Positions 53,850 to 64,000 of a DNA stretch of 64,000 nt are shown in pieces (positions within the stretch are counted from its first letter, which is position 1; the number at the start of each line of letters is the position of its first letter). The DNA comes from Callorhinus ursinus (taxonomy: Eukaryota > Chordata > Mammalia > Carnivora > Otariidae): contig NW_020312867.1 of the NCBI RefSeq assembly GCF_003265705.1, positions 3,003,307 through 3,067,306 of the forward strand, read 5' to 3'. Under the pieces are notes generated by a model. It did not search any database and had not been told where the DNA came from. It saw only the letters and a program-made list of their open reading frames with translations. A program made the translations under genes and the position numbers.

Positions 53850-54060
53850 ACAGTAGTGTGGTGGAATAGAAAGAACAGTGACCGAAGACTTCAAATCTTG
53901 ATTAAGCTGTGTGACTTTGGGCAAGTCACTTAACCTCTCTGTTCCATCACCTCTAAAAACAGCAATAATAACTGCAAACAAACCGCCAGAAGAAGCAACA
54001 AAGCTTCGTGAATTGTGAGGGAGTATGTGAGAGGAAGCGAGCAATAAATACGGAGTGCTG
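53850..54060 (+). mobile_element. MIR SINE, forward
   Basis: GTGGTGGAATAGAAAGAACA, GCTGTGTGACTTTGGGCAAG, CTTAACCTCTCTGTTCCATC. The forward Can-SINE begins right after it. Confidence 0.88.
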
Positions 54061-54063
54061 AAG

Positions 54064-54249
54064 GGGCGCCTGGGCGGCTCAGTCGTTAAGCGTCTGCCTT
54101 AGGCTCAGGTCATGATCCCGGGGTCCTGGCATCGAGCCCCACATCAGGGACGGGAAGCCCGCTTCTCCATCTCCCACTCCCCCTGCTTTTGTTCCCTTTC
54201 TCGCTGTGTCTCTGTCAAATAAATAAATAAAATCTTTAAAAAAAAAATA
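54064..54249 (+). mobile_element. Can-SINE, forward
   Basis: GGGGCGCCTGGGCGGCTCAG to CAAATAAATAAATAAAATCT. GAGTGCTGAAG before and GAGTGAAGAAG after. Confidence 0.95.
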
Positions 54250-54334
54250 GAGTGAAGAAGCCTTTTCTTGATGACTTAGGGATTAGTAAGAAAACCAATC
54301 AGAAGGTAAGTATTTGGGAGTTCTGATGTTAATT

Positions 54335-54540
54335 TAATTTTTTTTTTAGATTTATTTATTTATTTACTTGACAGAGAGAGAGAGAGACAGCGAGAGAGGG
54401 ACACAAGCAGGGGGAGTGGGAGAGGGAGAAGCAGGCCTCCCGCGGAGCAGGGAGCCCAATGCGGGGGCTCGATCCCAGGACCCTGGGATCACGACCTGAG
54501 CCGAAGGCAGACGCTTATCGACTGAGCCACCCAGGCGCCC
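54335..54540 (-). mobile_element. Can-SINE, reverse
   Basis: TTTTTTTTAGATTTATTTAT to GAGCCACCCAGGCGCCCC. ATGTTAATTT lies on both sides. It is the last Can-SINE before 64000. Confidence 0.96.
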
Positions 54541-54689
54541 CATGTTAATTTTAAAACAAAACCAAAAACATCTCAACCCATTGACACCTTGGGCTCCTAC
54601 AGGGCAAAGTTGTTTGCTTCAGAGCAAACAAGGTCCCTGAGATGATGAGGCCCTGCCTGACCTTGCAGATCACTCCTTGTTCCTTAATA

Positions 54690-54965
54690 TGCTAAACACT
54701 TTCCACCTGAGGGTCCTGACCCGCCCCTGCTGTTCCCACCGCCAGACTGCCTCTTTCCCACTGGCCACCTCACCTTCCCCGACTTGCCCTCCCCATCCTC
54801 TCTCAATAGGTCCCTCTCAGCACCTATTTGTTTCCTTCAGGGCTCTTCTCGAAAGCAGACAGTATCTCTCCTATTTGTCACCTGCTGGGATGGGGACTCC
54901 AAGCTGGACACAAGCTCCTTGAGGAAAGAGACCAAGTGTGTCTTGTTCTCTCCCCTCCCCCGGGG
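54690..54965 (+). mobile_element. L2 LINE 3' fragment
   Basis: ACTGCCTCTTTCCCACTGGC, ACCTATTTGTTTCCTTCAGG, CAAGCTCCTTGAGGAAAGAG. Confidence 0.65.
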
Positions 54966-55459
54966 CTCAGCGCCGGGCTCTCTGAGCACAGGAGTGGCTG
55001 ACCGTTTGGAAAAAGAGGTGGCTGTTTGGCGGTTGGGTGGTGAGGAGGGAGGAACTGGCTGGGATGAACCCAAACCCCCTTCCCCGGGCTGTCCCCATGC
55101 ACGGATATGTGTGTCCCCGTTGAGGAAACTGCAGGGGAAGCAGGAGCGGAGGCAGCCGGCCTGTACAGGTGCTGTCAGACAGGCCCCGCTCCTCTTACCC
55201 GCCCCTGGCCCACAACTGCCCCAGGCAGGCAGGCACTTCCAGATTGCTACCACACCCCTGTGCAGGGCAGTACCCCGTCAGGAAGTGTAGGAAGACCGGG
55301 AAGGCAAGAAAGTTCCAGGAGAGGCAGGAATTCACAAATCTCTTCACAGCACACTCAGTAATGGGCCCCAGCAGGAAACCGTCCTGAGGAGTGATGACCC
55401 TCCAGAGACAAGCTCTGGCTTTGAGTGCCCGGCCATGAGTGCCTGATGGATTCTAATGG

Positions 55460-55800
55460 CCCTCGGCAGGCATTCTAGCTTGATCTCAGCTCTCCTGGAC
55501 CCTGGGCAGCCAACCCCTGCCATCCCTCCCCGACCCACAACACCTTCCTCTCCCCTACAAAGGGCGTGTCCATACCCTAGGGTGTCTTCCCCTCAAAATC
55601 TCCAACCATCCGGATCCTACCCAGCTTCTGAGGTTTTGAAGGCCACCTCCTCCCGAAAGCCTGCCTTGATTCACTCCAGAGTCCCCATCAGAGCCCTGCA
55701 CTTGGCAAACAATAACTTGGTGTCCTTCCAAACACCCCATCCAGTCCACCTACATCGCTCTCTCCAGGCATGGGACATGGACAGTCTGTAGCTATTTCAA
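55460..55800 (+). mobile_element. L2 LINE 3' fragment
   Basis: TTGAAGGCCACCTCCTCCCG, AAAGCCTGCCTTGATTCACT, CACCTACATCGCTCTCTCCA. Confidence 0.65.
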
Positions 55801-55824
55801 GTCTTCTCTCTCCCCTTGGATGTA

Positions 55825-56020
55825 ATAGCAGCAAACATTTTTTCAGTGGTTCCTCTGTATCAGACACTGTGCTCAGTGCGTTACACACATTTTTCTCTTG
55901 TCCTCACACTGAAACTAATGTCAGTAATATTATCACCTCTATTTTGAAAGTGAAGAAACTGAGGCCTAGAAAGTTTAGGGAACCTGCCCAAGGTCTCACA
56001 GCTCTCGGTGGCCGCCCAGG
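55825..56020 (-). mobile_element. MIR SINE, reverse
   Basis: TATCAGACACTGTGCTCAGT, GAAGAAACTGAGGCCTAGAA, CTGCCCAAGGTCTCACAGCT. One of the best-preserved MIRs here. Confidence 0.88.
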
Positions 56021-57894
56021 ATCTAAAAAACAGCAGTAGGACAACTAGACCTAAGCTCCTGACTGCAGGTCTGCGAGACCTCTGGGCTCCTCCCCCAGTG
56101 CCTGGCTCAGCCTTACAGCTGGGCTTCATCAATGCGAGCTTTCTGCATTCCAGAGGCAGCACGGCCAGGTGTGGATCATCAATGCAGTCCTTCACCGAGG
56201 ACCCACCTGATCGATCTCCCACCCTGGGCTCAGTGTGTGCCCTCAGGGAGCAGCCTTGAACCAAAATGGCTCTGTGTCTGGGGACCTTGTGATTGTGCAG
56301 ACAAGAGAGGTACACAGAAATTGTATTTGTTGAAGCAACAAGACTGATACTGTATCTGCTTTGGCAAGTCTTGAGAATTTTCTTAGAAAAAGCACAGAGA
56401 AATAGGAGCTCAAGACCTCAGCGAGTTCGATAACAGCTAATCTTTGAAATACCCAGGCCAACCAAATCAGGTGTTAAGATACTCGCTAGCTTCCAAGGGA
56501 CCAAAACTGATTCAACTGAACAGCAGAGCTTTAAGAAACTCCTCCTGCCAAGAAACCAATAGGGAATCTGAAGCCCAGAGCTGGAGAGGATCTTGCCTGA
56601 GGTCACCTAAAAACTCAGGAAGAAGCCACGGCTCCTGCTCCCCCAAACCCTGTCCTCGCCAAGTTCTTGGGGCTGGGACCAGAACCAAGAAACCAAAAAC
56701 GCTTTCAGGCCGCCTGGGTCCTTAAGAAACCGCCAGGAGTTGAGGTAAGTGCCCACCCCACAGTGACCGAAAGTTTAAAAGTCTTCACAGTGGAGACAGG
56801 GCCCTAGCTCTTACCTTCAGGAAGAGTGGAACTGTTCTGTGAAAGCTGGTTTTGGGAAGCCAGAATTTCTTCCCCAGGCCAGCAGAGAGGCCCAGCTCAG
56901 CCCTGCCCCGGAAGGATGGGCGTTTAAAAGGCTCCTCACCTGTGACCACACCCGGGTGAGGCTGACTTTCACCAGGGAACCCGTCCGACCGGCCGTCTTC
57001 CAGACAGCGGCAGGCCACAACGCCAGCGCGTCTGTAGCCTGGCGCCTCTCCTGTGGGGCCCTACTGGGCTCCCAGCCACTGCCAGGCCTCCAGAGCAAGA
57101 GGGAGAAGAGGCCGGCCCCCTCCTGGGAGGCCAGCTCGGCCTGGGTCCCCCAGGGCCAATCCCAGCCTGGGCTGGGTCTGAAGCAGCTGCTTCCGGCTTT
57201 GCCTTTCTCTTTCACTTTGGTTTTTAACCCCAAAGTGAAACTAAAGACTGGGACGATGTGGGAAAGATGGGGAGAGGTAAGGCCGAGGAGGGCTGAACCC
57301 CTGGCTTCTAATTTCAGTTAAGGCTGCCTGCTCACCTGGGAGGAGGCCCTCAACTCCAGGACTTAGTTTTCCCATTGATAAAATGGGAGGGAGGAACTAG
57401 GCTTGTGATTTAAACTAGTCATCTTGAACTAGAAAAATTAGAGAACTTCTCCTTCCTCATCCCTACCACCGCTGAAGGCAGAGAGGGAGCCGTAGAAATG
57501 CCCTGTAAAGGACACTAAAGGACCTTTCTGTTGGCTTGGAGGAGACAAAACTGGCCTCGGTGTGGGACCCTCCTGGCTCCCTGACTACCTCTTCCTCACC
57601 TGTCATCTGATCACCTTCATCCTGAGGCGGGCCCTGGAGAGTTCCAGCATCCTAGGGCAGAGCAAAGGCATCCTAGGCATGAGCCTGACTGTCCTGGCAC
57701 AGCAAGTGGAGACACCCACCAACGGCTGCCCCCAAATTCCCAATCTGAGGACAGACCAGGCCATCTGCTAAGACTGAAGGCAGCCCACCCAGAACTGGAA
57801 CTAACATCAGACTCAGCAACTCCAGGGTGCCTGGCACAGTGTCTAGCTAAGACCACTATAATCTATTTTATGGGGGCTCCCCACTGGCTGGTTT
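56021..57894. other. Intron sequence, no gene seen
   Basis: GC-richer patch at about 56880-57060 with scattered CpGs, not a clear island. A forward MIR-like phrase (TTAGTTTTCCCATTGATAAA) lies near 57360. I looked here for the missing DLGAP4 first exon and did not find it. Confidence 0.45.
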
Positions 57895-58055
57895 ACCAAA
57901 TCTTCCCACTAGCCTGGTGACATGAGAAAGGCACAGATGAACCTCCCCACTTTTCAGATGAAAAAACTGAGGCTCAGAGAAGGGCAGGGACATACTGGCC
58001 CAGCCTGCACTGGGATTCAGGAGCTCAGTGAATATTTGCTGAATGAATGAGTTCA
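57895..58055 (-). mobile_element. MIR SINE, reverse
   Basis: CCACTTTTCAGATGAAAAAA and ACTGAGGCTCAGAGAAGGGC, followed by CAGTGAATATTTGCTGAATG, which may be an L2 tail. Confidence 0.72.
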
Positions 58056-58379
58056 CCGGCCCCACAGCTGCCAAGCAGGTGCAGGCCACACCCAAGAAAT
58101 GCAGGAAGGAGGATGCAGTGTGTGTGTGTGGTGGGGGGATGCTTCTCCCTGGAGACCAAGTCATCAACAGGTCCCCAGGTACCTGTAACAGAGTCCCCTC
58201 CAGCCCATTTCTTCCCTTCATTCCTCACTTCCTCTCAGCTACACCTTACTCTGGAAATACCTCATTGCCAGGGACTGCTGAGTGATACTGGCCAACCCCC
58301 TTTCCCTGTCTGGGCCAAATTAGAATAGTTCATTCTTAACTAAGGAAATGAACTCGAATCTAGGGAAGGCAGGGTACTT

Positions 58380-58925
58380 TTTTAAAAAATACACATTTTC
58401 AGAATGCAAAAGGCAATTCAAAATATCTCACAAAATGTTAGGTGCACAGACTCTTTGTAACAAGTTTCATGCAGGCACACCCGTATACGAACACGTGGGG
58501 AAGGGTGCTTGCTGCAGCACTGCTCACAGCAGTGAGACTGGAAACAACCTAAACGTCCTCCAGTAGAGGACTGGACAAACGACTGGTGGTCCATCCATTG
58601 GTGTGACTGTCACACGGTCATGGAAAAGGGGGCCATGGACCTGTGTGCATCTACAACAGAGACTTGTGTAAAGACAAAATACAGAATGGTAGGCTGTAGG
58701 GAGAGAATATGCTACCGTTTGTGTAATAGGGATGTTATTGACACAGCTGCCTGCATATGAAGAGTATTTCTGGAAGGAAACATCAAGACTGTTCATAGTG
58801 ATTTTCTAGGAGTGGAGAGTGGGAGAGACATATTTCACTGGGCACTTTTTTCTACAGTTTGAGATGTTTAAACACATACATGTATTGCTTTTTCAATAAA
58901 AACGTAGTTTCTATACATAAAAATA
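58380..58925 (+). mobile_element. Old L1M 3' end
   Basis: GAAACAACCTAAACGTCCTC, ATGCTACCGTTTGTGTAATA, AGGAGTGGAGAGTGGGAGAG, ending CTTTTTCAATAAAAACG. Confidence 0.7.
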
Positions 58926-59959
58926 ACTCCAGCAAAATGCTTACCCATAGAAACCTCTCTCTATGGCTTGGGGAATCAAAATCCCTAGGGGCAGGGCCCA
59001 GGCATCTGGATTTTGAAGGCTCCTCAAAGGCTGCCGCTCCCACCTTGTAGAGCAGGTGGCCAGCCTCTGAGAGTAGATGGAGGCAGCCTGGACACTGCAG
59101 GGCTCTGGGCAGGAGGGACAATGTCAGAGAAGACTCAGGAAAAACTTGGCCTTAAGGTATAGGGAGGATCTGAAGAGGGCTTTGAATGTGGAACAGTTTC
59201 AGCTGAGAGTTCCTACAGGGAGCAGTGGGGAAATGATGCCAGGCTGGTAAGACAGGGAAAGAGGAAGGATTGTTTCTCTCAACAGGAGATGCTGACAGGT
59301 CCCTACCTCTCTTACACTTGGTTCCCACTCATGGGACCTGAGGGGGCTGGGCCAGAAATCCTAGGATCTGCCTTTATTTCATCTCATTTAATATTAAAGG
59401 AGGCAAGGGAGGGTCCCCAGCTCAGCACATGGCCACAGGGCTCCACACCTGTGCTGACTGTAATCAAATATTTGGAGGCTAGAGAAAATTCAGGCCAGGA
59501 TCTTAGGTATAGCAGCCCTCAGGCAACTTTCCCCGCCGCCCCCCGCCCCCCCCTGCCCCCAAGAGAAGGAGCAGATGGCCTTCTGTTGAGATGCCCTTCC
59601 TCACCTTCTTGTTAATAATTAAGTCATTACTGAAGACGTCTTTGTCACTTTGGAAGTTCAGTTTGCAGAGACTGTTTGCTGCCCTGGCTTGATTTACCAT
59701 GATGCTCTAGGTCGAGGGCTCACGGGCTACAACAGTCTAGACCTAAGCCACAGGCCCAAACTGTAGGGATCTGCAGAGGAAAGAGCCCAGTGTTCAGGTC
59801 AGGAGTGCTGGGCTAGGTCCTGGCTATATCTAACTGATACTGTGGACGCCGGCAGGTGAGTGACTGAGTCTCTAAGCCTGCTCTGCTTGCCACCGTAGTG
59901 CCAGGGCCAGCTCACTGCTTGGCCCTCAGCAGGCACTCCAGTATTGGTCGACTAAATGA
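58926..59959. other. Intron sequence, no gene seen
   Basis: A C-rich stretch lies at about 59530-59560. No supported coding exon or RNA gene. Confidence 0.4.
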
Positions 59960-60100
59960 GCTCAGCCAGTGAATCCCAGAATGACCTTGGTCAAGTCACT
60001 TTCTGCAAAACAAGGATGACAAGCATAGTAATGACCTCCCAGGGTTGTATAAGATCTACTGAGATTAGGTGGATGAAAGTGCTTTGCAAATCAAAAATAG
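59960..60100 (+). mobile_element. MIR SINE, forward
   Basis: GACCTTGGTCAAGTCACTTT, ACCTCCCAGGGTTGTATAAG, AAAGTGCTTTGCAAATC. Confidence 0.85.
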
Positions 60101-61149
60101 GCTAAACAAATGCTAAGGATTCAGAACCAATGTGCTGAAATAAGATAAAAAATGAATATACATGTGTATGGTCAAATTTATGAGAGAGCATGAGGCAAAT
60201 GGCAAAGCATTATTCAAATGAACTATTACACTTGAAAGGGACAGTACAGGCCACTCTACTCCACTGTTCCAATGTCTGAATATTTTCTCAGGCTGTGTCT
60301 GATTGAAAGGAGCACAAAAATCCCTCATTAAAGCCTCTGTCTAGATTTTGGTAAGAAAAAGAGGGGTGCAGTTACAATCCTACCTTGCATACGGTTGGGC
60401 TAAGAGAACATCTGCCAAAGTAGACTGGCATATGGATCCTGGGGGTGTTTACTGGAGGCAAGGTGGGGGGATGCACAGAGCTGAGGCCGTGCCTTCCATG
60501 TGGTGGCTCTGCTTCATGACCCAAGGCCCAGCTTAGGCGGACACAGAGAGGAGAATGGCCAAGCCATGAGTTTCCTACATGCACACTGGGACCAACCCTT
60601 GCTGCCTCCCATGGAAGCCACTTGGTAAGTACCAGTTCCCTTCTCCTTCTCTCTGCCCAGGAGGTATCCCTGGCTGCAGCCCGGAAAATGGGAACTGGGC
60701 TCCATCACCTGGCTCTCCAATGCCGAGAGCAACTTGGGACAAGTCCCTTCCTGTCTTTGTGGGTGGCTGATTCCTCTGGCTGGGCAAGGGAACACCCTCT
60801 CCGGTGGCAGCTGGCTGAGAATCCCAATGGACCTAGTCATGGATGTGCCCACTCTTGAACTAGACACATATGAGGTCTGACTCTGAAGGCTGCTCACAGC
60901 CTGGCGAGTAAAACTGATGATGTGAAGGCCCCTCACTTCCCTGACTCTCCTACCTTGAAGAAATTCTAAACTGGCACCCGGTCCCAACTTCCCAGATCTT
61001 TAGAAAGTAAAGGCTTGTAGGCTTTAGGGGAGGTATTTGTGCACCCCCAATTCAAGGGGCAAGAAGGCTATTATTCCTGGGACCCTAATAGAGTTTCCTT
61101 TCCAAGAAGCAGAGCTGAACTGTGGGAAGAGTCAGGGTTTGCGGACAGT
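60101..61149. other. Intron sequence, no gene seen
   Basis: No recognised feature; the minus-strand frame 60514-60987 has no family resemblance. Confidence 0.4.
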
Positions 61150-61280
61150 CAGCCCTGGGTCTGAGCCACATTTTCCTTATCTGTAAAAGGGGGATGTTAA
61201 GCCCACTTGCGTCGGGCTTGGTGTAAGGATTTCTGACAGCACCCATGGAGGCCCTGGCAGAGAGCAGGTGTACAAGCAAT
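61150..61280 (+). mobile_element. MIR SINE, forward
   Basis: CCTTATCTGTAAAAGGGGGA, TTGGTGTAAGGATTTCTGAC. Confidence 0.72.
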
Positions 61281-61339
61281 TTGCTCAGACTGTTATTTCC
61301 TCCCCCAAAGCAGCAACACCCTCTCGCCCATCAAACCCC

Positions 61340-61965
61340 TGAATGGGCTCTCCTGAGGGAGGCATAGCACCCCCTGCTAGCCCAGCTGTCCTTTCCTGGC
61401 TCCACCCAAACCTCACCCGCTCCTTTCATCTGGATGCTTGCGAAGCTTCCTCCCTGTCATCATTTTCATTCATTCCAATTCACCCAGCCCGATTCACCTT
61501 CTTGAAAAAAAAAACTCCTCCAGTTGTGCTACCCCTGCTCTAAAACCTTCCATGGCTCCCCAAAGCCTCTGCTTTTCAGTTGATGTTCAATGTTGCCTGC
61601 AACTTCCTGGCCTCTCCCAGATTTTTCATCCAGAGTCCTGATGCATCAGCAAAACCAGTCTACTCACTATTTCCCTAAATACATGCTTACCTTCCAGCCT
61701 CCGCACCCCTGCCTTTGCACAAACCATTCCCTAGAATGTCAGCCCCACCCTCTGTCTCTGCAAATCAAGCCCCCTTCAAGAGGGCTCTTGTTTCCTCTGG
61801 CACACACTCACTTCTTACTTCTCAAACAATGCTTTTCCTCAGCAGACGCTTAATTACAGACTGTCACACAGTCTCTCATAATTGTAGGCCTTGTCTCCCT
61901 TGTCAGACCATAAGTTCCCAGGGGCAGAGGCCCTGTCTGTCCTTTCCCATCCTCTCAGAGCCCGG
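61340..61965 (+). mobile_element. L2 LINE 3' fragment
   Basis: AAAACCTTCCATGGCTCCCC, CATTCCCTAGAATGTCAGCC, TTAATTACAGACTGTCACAC, GGGGCAGAGGCCCTGTCTGT: a good L2 3' end about 600 bases long. Confidence 0.85.
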
Positions 61966-62164
61966 CCCAGGGCTGGGAGGGCAAGCCTCAGAAAGTGCTT
62001 TCCAAGCCCCACCAGCTCCAGGCTGAGCCAAGTCTAGCTCCAAACACTTGGGACCACTTCTGCTCCTGTCCTGTGAGGAAACTTCACCGGCCAAACCAAA
62101 CCTCAGTGTTCCCACTCTCCACTGGTTGACCCAGGCCAGTGATACACAGAAATGGAGACCTAGG

Positions 62165-62750
62165 TGGGCAGGCAGGGCTATGATTCCTGCCCAGCTCTGG
62201 CATGGTCTTGGTTTGGGATCCTAGGCACATCCCTGTCCTTCCCCTTACCTGGGCCTGCTTCCTCACTGTGAAATAAGGAACAATAATCTTTTAGCTGTAT
62301 AATCCATATATTGTTTGTCTTTAAGGGAGCCTTGGTTCCCAGGAGTGGCTGGGTGAAGAACCAGCTGATTCCAACACAACCTGAGGGAGAGGAGGCAGCT
62401 ACAGCCAGGACTGGGGAACCCGGGAATCTGAGAGGCGATCAGACTGCACACCTCATTGACCTCATTAAATTCCTGTTGACAACTGGATTGCATTCCTGCC
62501 CAGGTGTTCGATTCCACAGCCCTCACCCTGGCCTGGTGTCTGTCTGCAGCCAGGGCTGAGCAAGGGAAGGGTGACTTGCTTCTGGAAACAATCAACCCTG
62601 CCCACAACAAAGATGAGGAGGAGCCAGGTTCCTCCTCCGTAAAAGGAGGAAAGTACTGGTATCTGCATCACGGGATTGCTGCAATGATACCAAGATAATC
62701 CAGCACAGTCCCTGACACCTGGTAAACGGTGGCAGAGCATAAAGGTGCCC
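62165..62750 (+). mobile_element. MIR remnants, forward
   Basis: About 62165-62320 (CTGCTTCCTCACTGTGAAAT) and about 62635-62750 (TCCGTAAAAGGAGGAAAGTA, then CAGCACAGTCCCTGACACCT). Two separate degraded copies. Confidence 0.65.
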
Positions 62751-62799
62751 GTTTCTCGAGGGAGTTCGCATTCTCCTGGCAACGTGTGAGGAAGGGATT

Positions 62800-63130
62800 T
62801 CGATCCCAATATGACAAAAGAAAACTGAGGTGCAGAAAGTTGATCAATCCAAGGTCATGCAGTGGGGACAAGCCAAGCTGTGATACCAACCCAGGAAACT
62901 CTCAGTTCAGCTTTTCCCCAGAGTGCAGCCCACAGGTTCTCAGCATCAGACTCCTCCAGAGGGCTGAACTTGTAAAGTTGATTCCTGACCCCAGATCTGC
63001 CAAAGGAGACTCTTTGGGGATGGAACCTAAATTTTATATATATTAGGAAACCGAGGCACAGAGGGGTGAAGCAACCACTTTTCAGCAAGTATGGACCTGG
63101 GACAGAATTCAGTCTGTTTTACTCAAGAGC
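62800..63130 (-). mobile_element. MIR remnants, reverse
   Basis: About 62815-62880 (ACAAAAGAAAACTGAGGTGC) and about 63040-63090 (GGAAACCGAGGCACAGAGGG). Weak, short copies. Confidence 0.5.
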
Positions 63131-63649
63131 AGCAATCAGAGACTTCCTGGAGGAGGTGGTGGCATTTGACAATGCGGGCCTTGAAGGGAAGAGAAGGTAC
63201 CACAGGGGGAGGGTACAGCACAGATAAAGGCTTGGAGCAGGAAAGGCCAGGCGACAGCTGTTCAGTATTGCTCGTCCTTCCAGATCCCTCGGGAGCCACC
63301 ACTGCAGCCCTTCCCTAAAAGCCCAGGGAGAAACATCCCTGAGCCAATCTGAGCTGCTGGAAGGAAAGCCTGCCATGCGTTGTCCTACAACCGGCAGGTC
63401 TCTGGCCCTCTGGGTGAGTCTGGTAGCTGCTGAGGATGAGAAAGCCAGGGAAGGTGGTGACTCAGTCCCCGCCCAGCCTCAGGCTAGTCCCACTGAAGTT
63501 TGGGATGAGCTCAGAGGCTGGGGAAATGTCAAGCAAACCCTCCCTACAGAATAGATGCCAGACTAGAGGAGGAGGCCTGAGGGGCAGGCTACCAGACAGA
63601 AGCAATACATCTGGAGCAAAGCTGTGGGAGACAAGTCAAGAGGTCTGGG

Positions 63650-63835
63650 CTCAAGCCCACCCCGACACTGGCATGCCATGGGACCCTGAACAGGTCCTCG
63701 TGCCTCTCTGGGCCCCCTATTCTCCATTCACCTGTGAAGCAGAGAGAACTCCAGTGGTTTCTGACTTCCTCCCAGGACTGTTGTGAGGAACAATGGCCAG
63801 GAAAGCACCTGACAGATTACACAATGGCTCACATA
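63650..63835 (+). mobile_element. MIR SINE, forward
   Basis: ACCCTGAACAGGTCCTCGTG, CCCTATTCTCCATTCACCTG, CTGTTGTGAGGAACAATGGC. Confidence 0.75.
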
Positions 63836-64000
63836 TCAAGTGAGGGATTAGAGGATTACTCCTGTTATTTACTACAACAGTCAGGTGCTTTCCTTGCAAC
63901 CTGAACCTCAGCACCAGGGGGTCGGTGGAGGGCGGGGAGGCGGGGAGAAGCTGGGTCTGTCTTGTTCCCACAAAGAAAAAAGTGATCCAGATATTACTGG

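Noticed and set aside
56265..56292. Plus-strand ATGGCTCTGTGTCTGGG, resembling the recalled start (MALCLEL) of the DLGAP4 short isoform
   Set aside because: It is on the opposite strand to the gene, diverges after five codons and stops almost at once. No GT donor follows in the expected phase.
56880..57060. Possible CpG-island promoter for the missing first exon
   Set aside because: CpGs are scattered rather than dense, and no minus-strand ATG with the expected residues and a phase-1 donor is present.

Overview
The window is mammalian nuclear DNA from a caniform carnivoran. The evidence is a dense set of tRNA-Lys-derived Can-SINEs (SINEC): heads of the type GGGCGCCTGGGTGGCTCAG, a CT-rich body, and an AAATAAATAAATAAAATCTT tail. 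The commonest subtype looks more like seal, bear or mustelid copies than the dog SINEC_Cf consensus as I remember it, so an arctoid (pinniped, ursid or mustelid) is my best guess. The species is not proven.

The only protein-coding gene I can support is DLGAP4 (SAPAP4), a postsynaptic-density scaffold, on the minus strand. Six coding exons run from 36754 down to the stop codon at 6136-6138. All junctions have GT/AG splice sites and matching phases. Together they carry 1331 coding bases: 442 whole codons, one split first codon and the stop. Adding the 10 codons plus 1 base that I recall for the separate first exon of the known short isoform gives its 453 residues exactly. That first exon, and the N-terminal exons of the long isoform, were not found here and should lie beyond base 64000. 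The encoded part holds two dynein-light-chain-type motifs (SIGIQVD, SIGVQVE), the helical GKAP homology (GH1) domain and the SHANK-PDZ-binding C-terminus QTRL.

Layout. 1-4600: DNA downstream of the gene, with L1, SINE and unclassified sequence. About 4615-6135: probable 3' UTR, containing a CpG-rich block (5511-5920), homopolymers, and a MIR that supplies the only canonical AATAAA. 6136-8308: the last three coding exons. 8309-32811: a 24.5-kb intron packed with L1 fragments, one long L2 remnant and most of the SINEs, several nested or in inverted pairs. 32812-36754: the three upstream coding exons. 36755-64000: part of a very large 5' intron. It is SINE-poor, rich in ancient MIR and L2 fossils, and carries a Tigger-like DNA transposon remnant at about 43266-43845.

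I found no RNA gene, CRISPR array, operon, endogenous retrovirus or undescribed multi-gene system. The points most worth checking are regulatory or structural: the 3'-UTR CpG block, the MIR-derived polyadenylation signal, the dynein motif split by an intron, the long SINE inverted repeats, and an AT-rich palindrome flanked by direct repeats.
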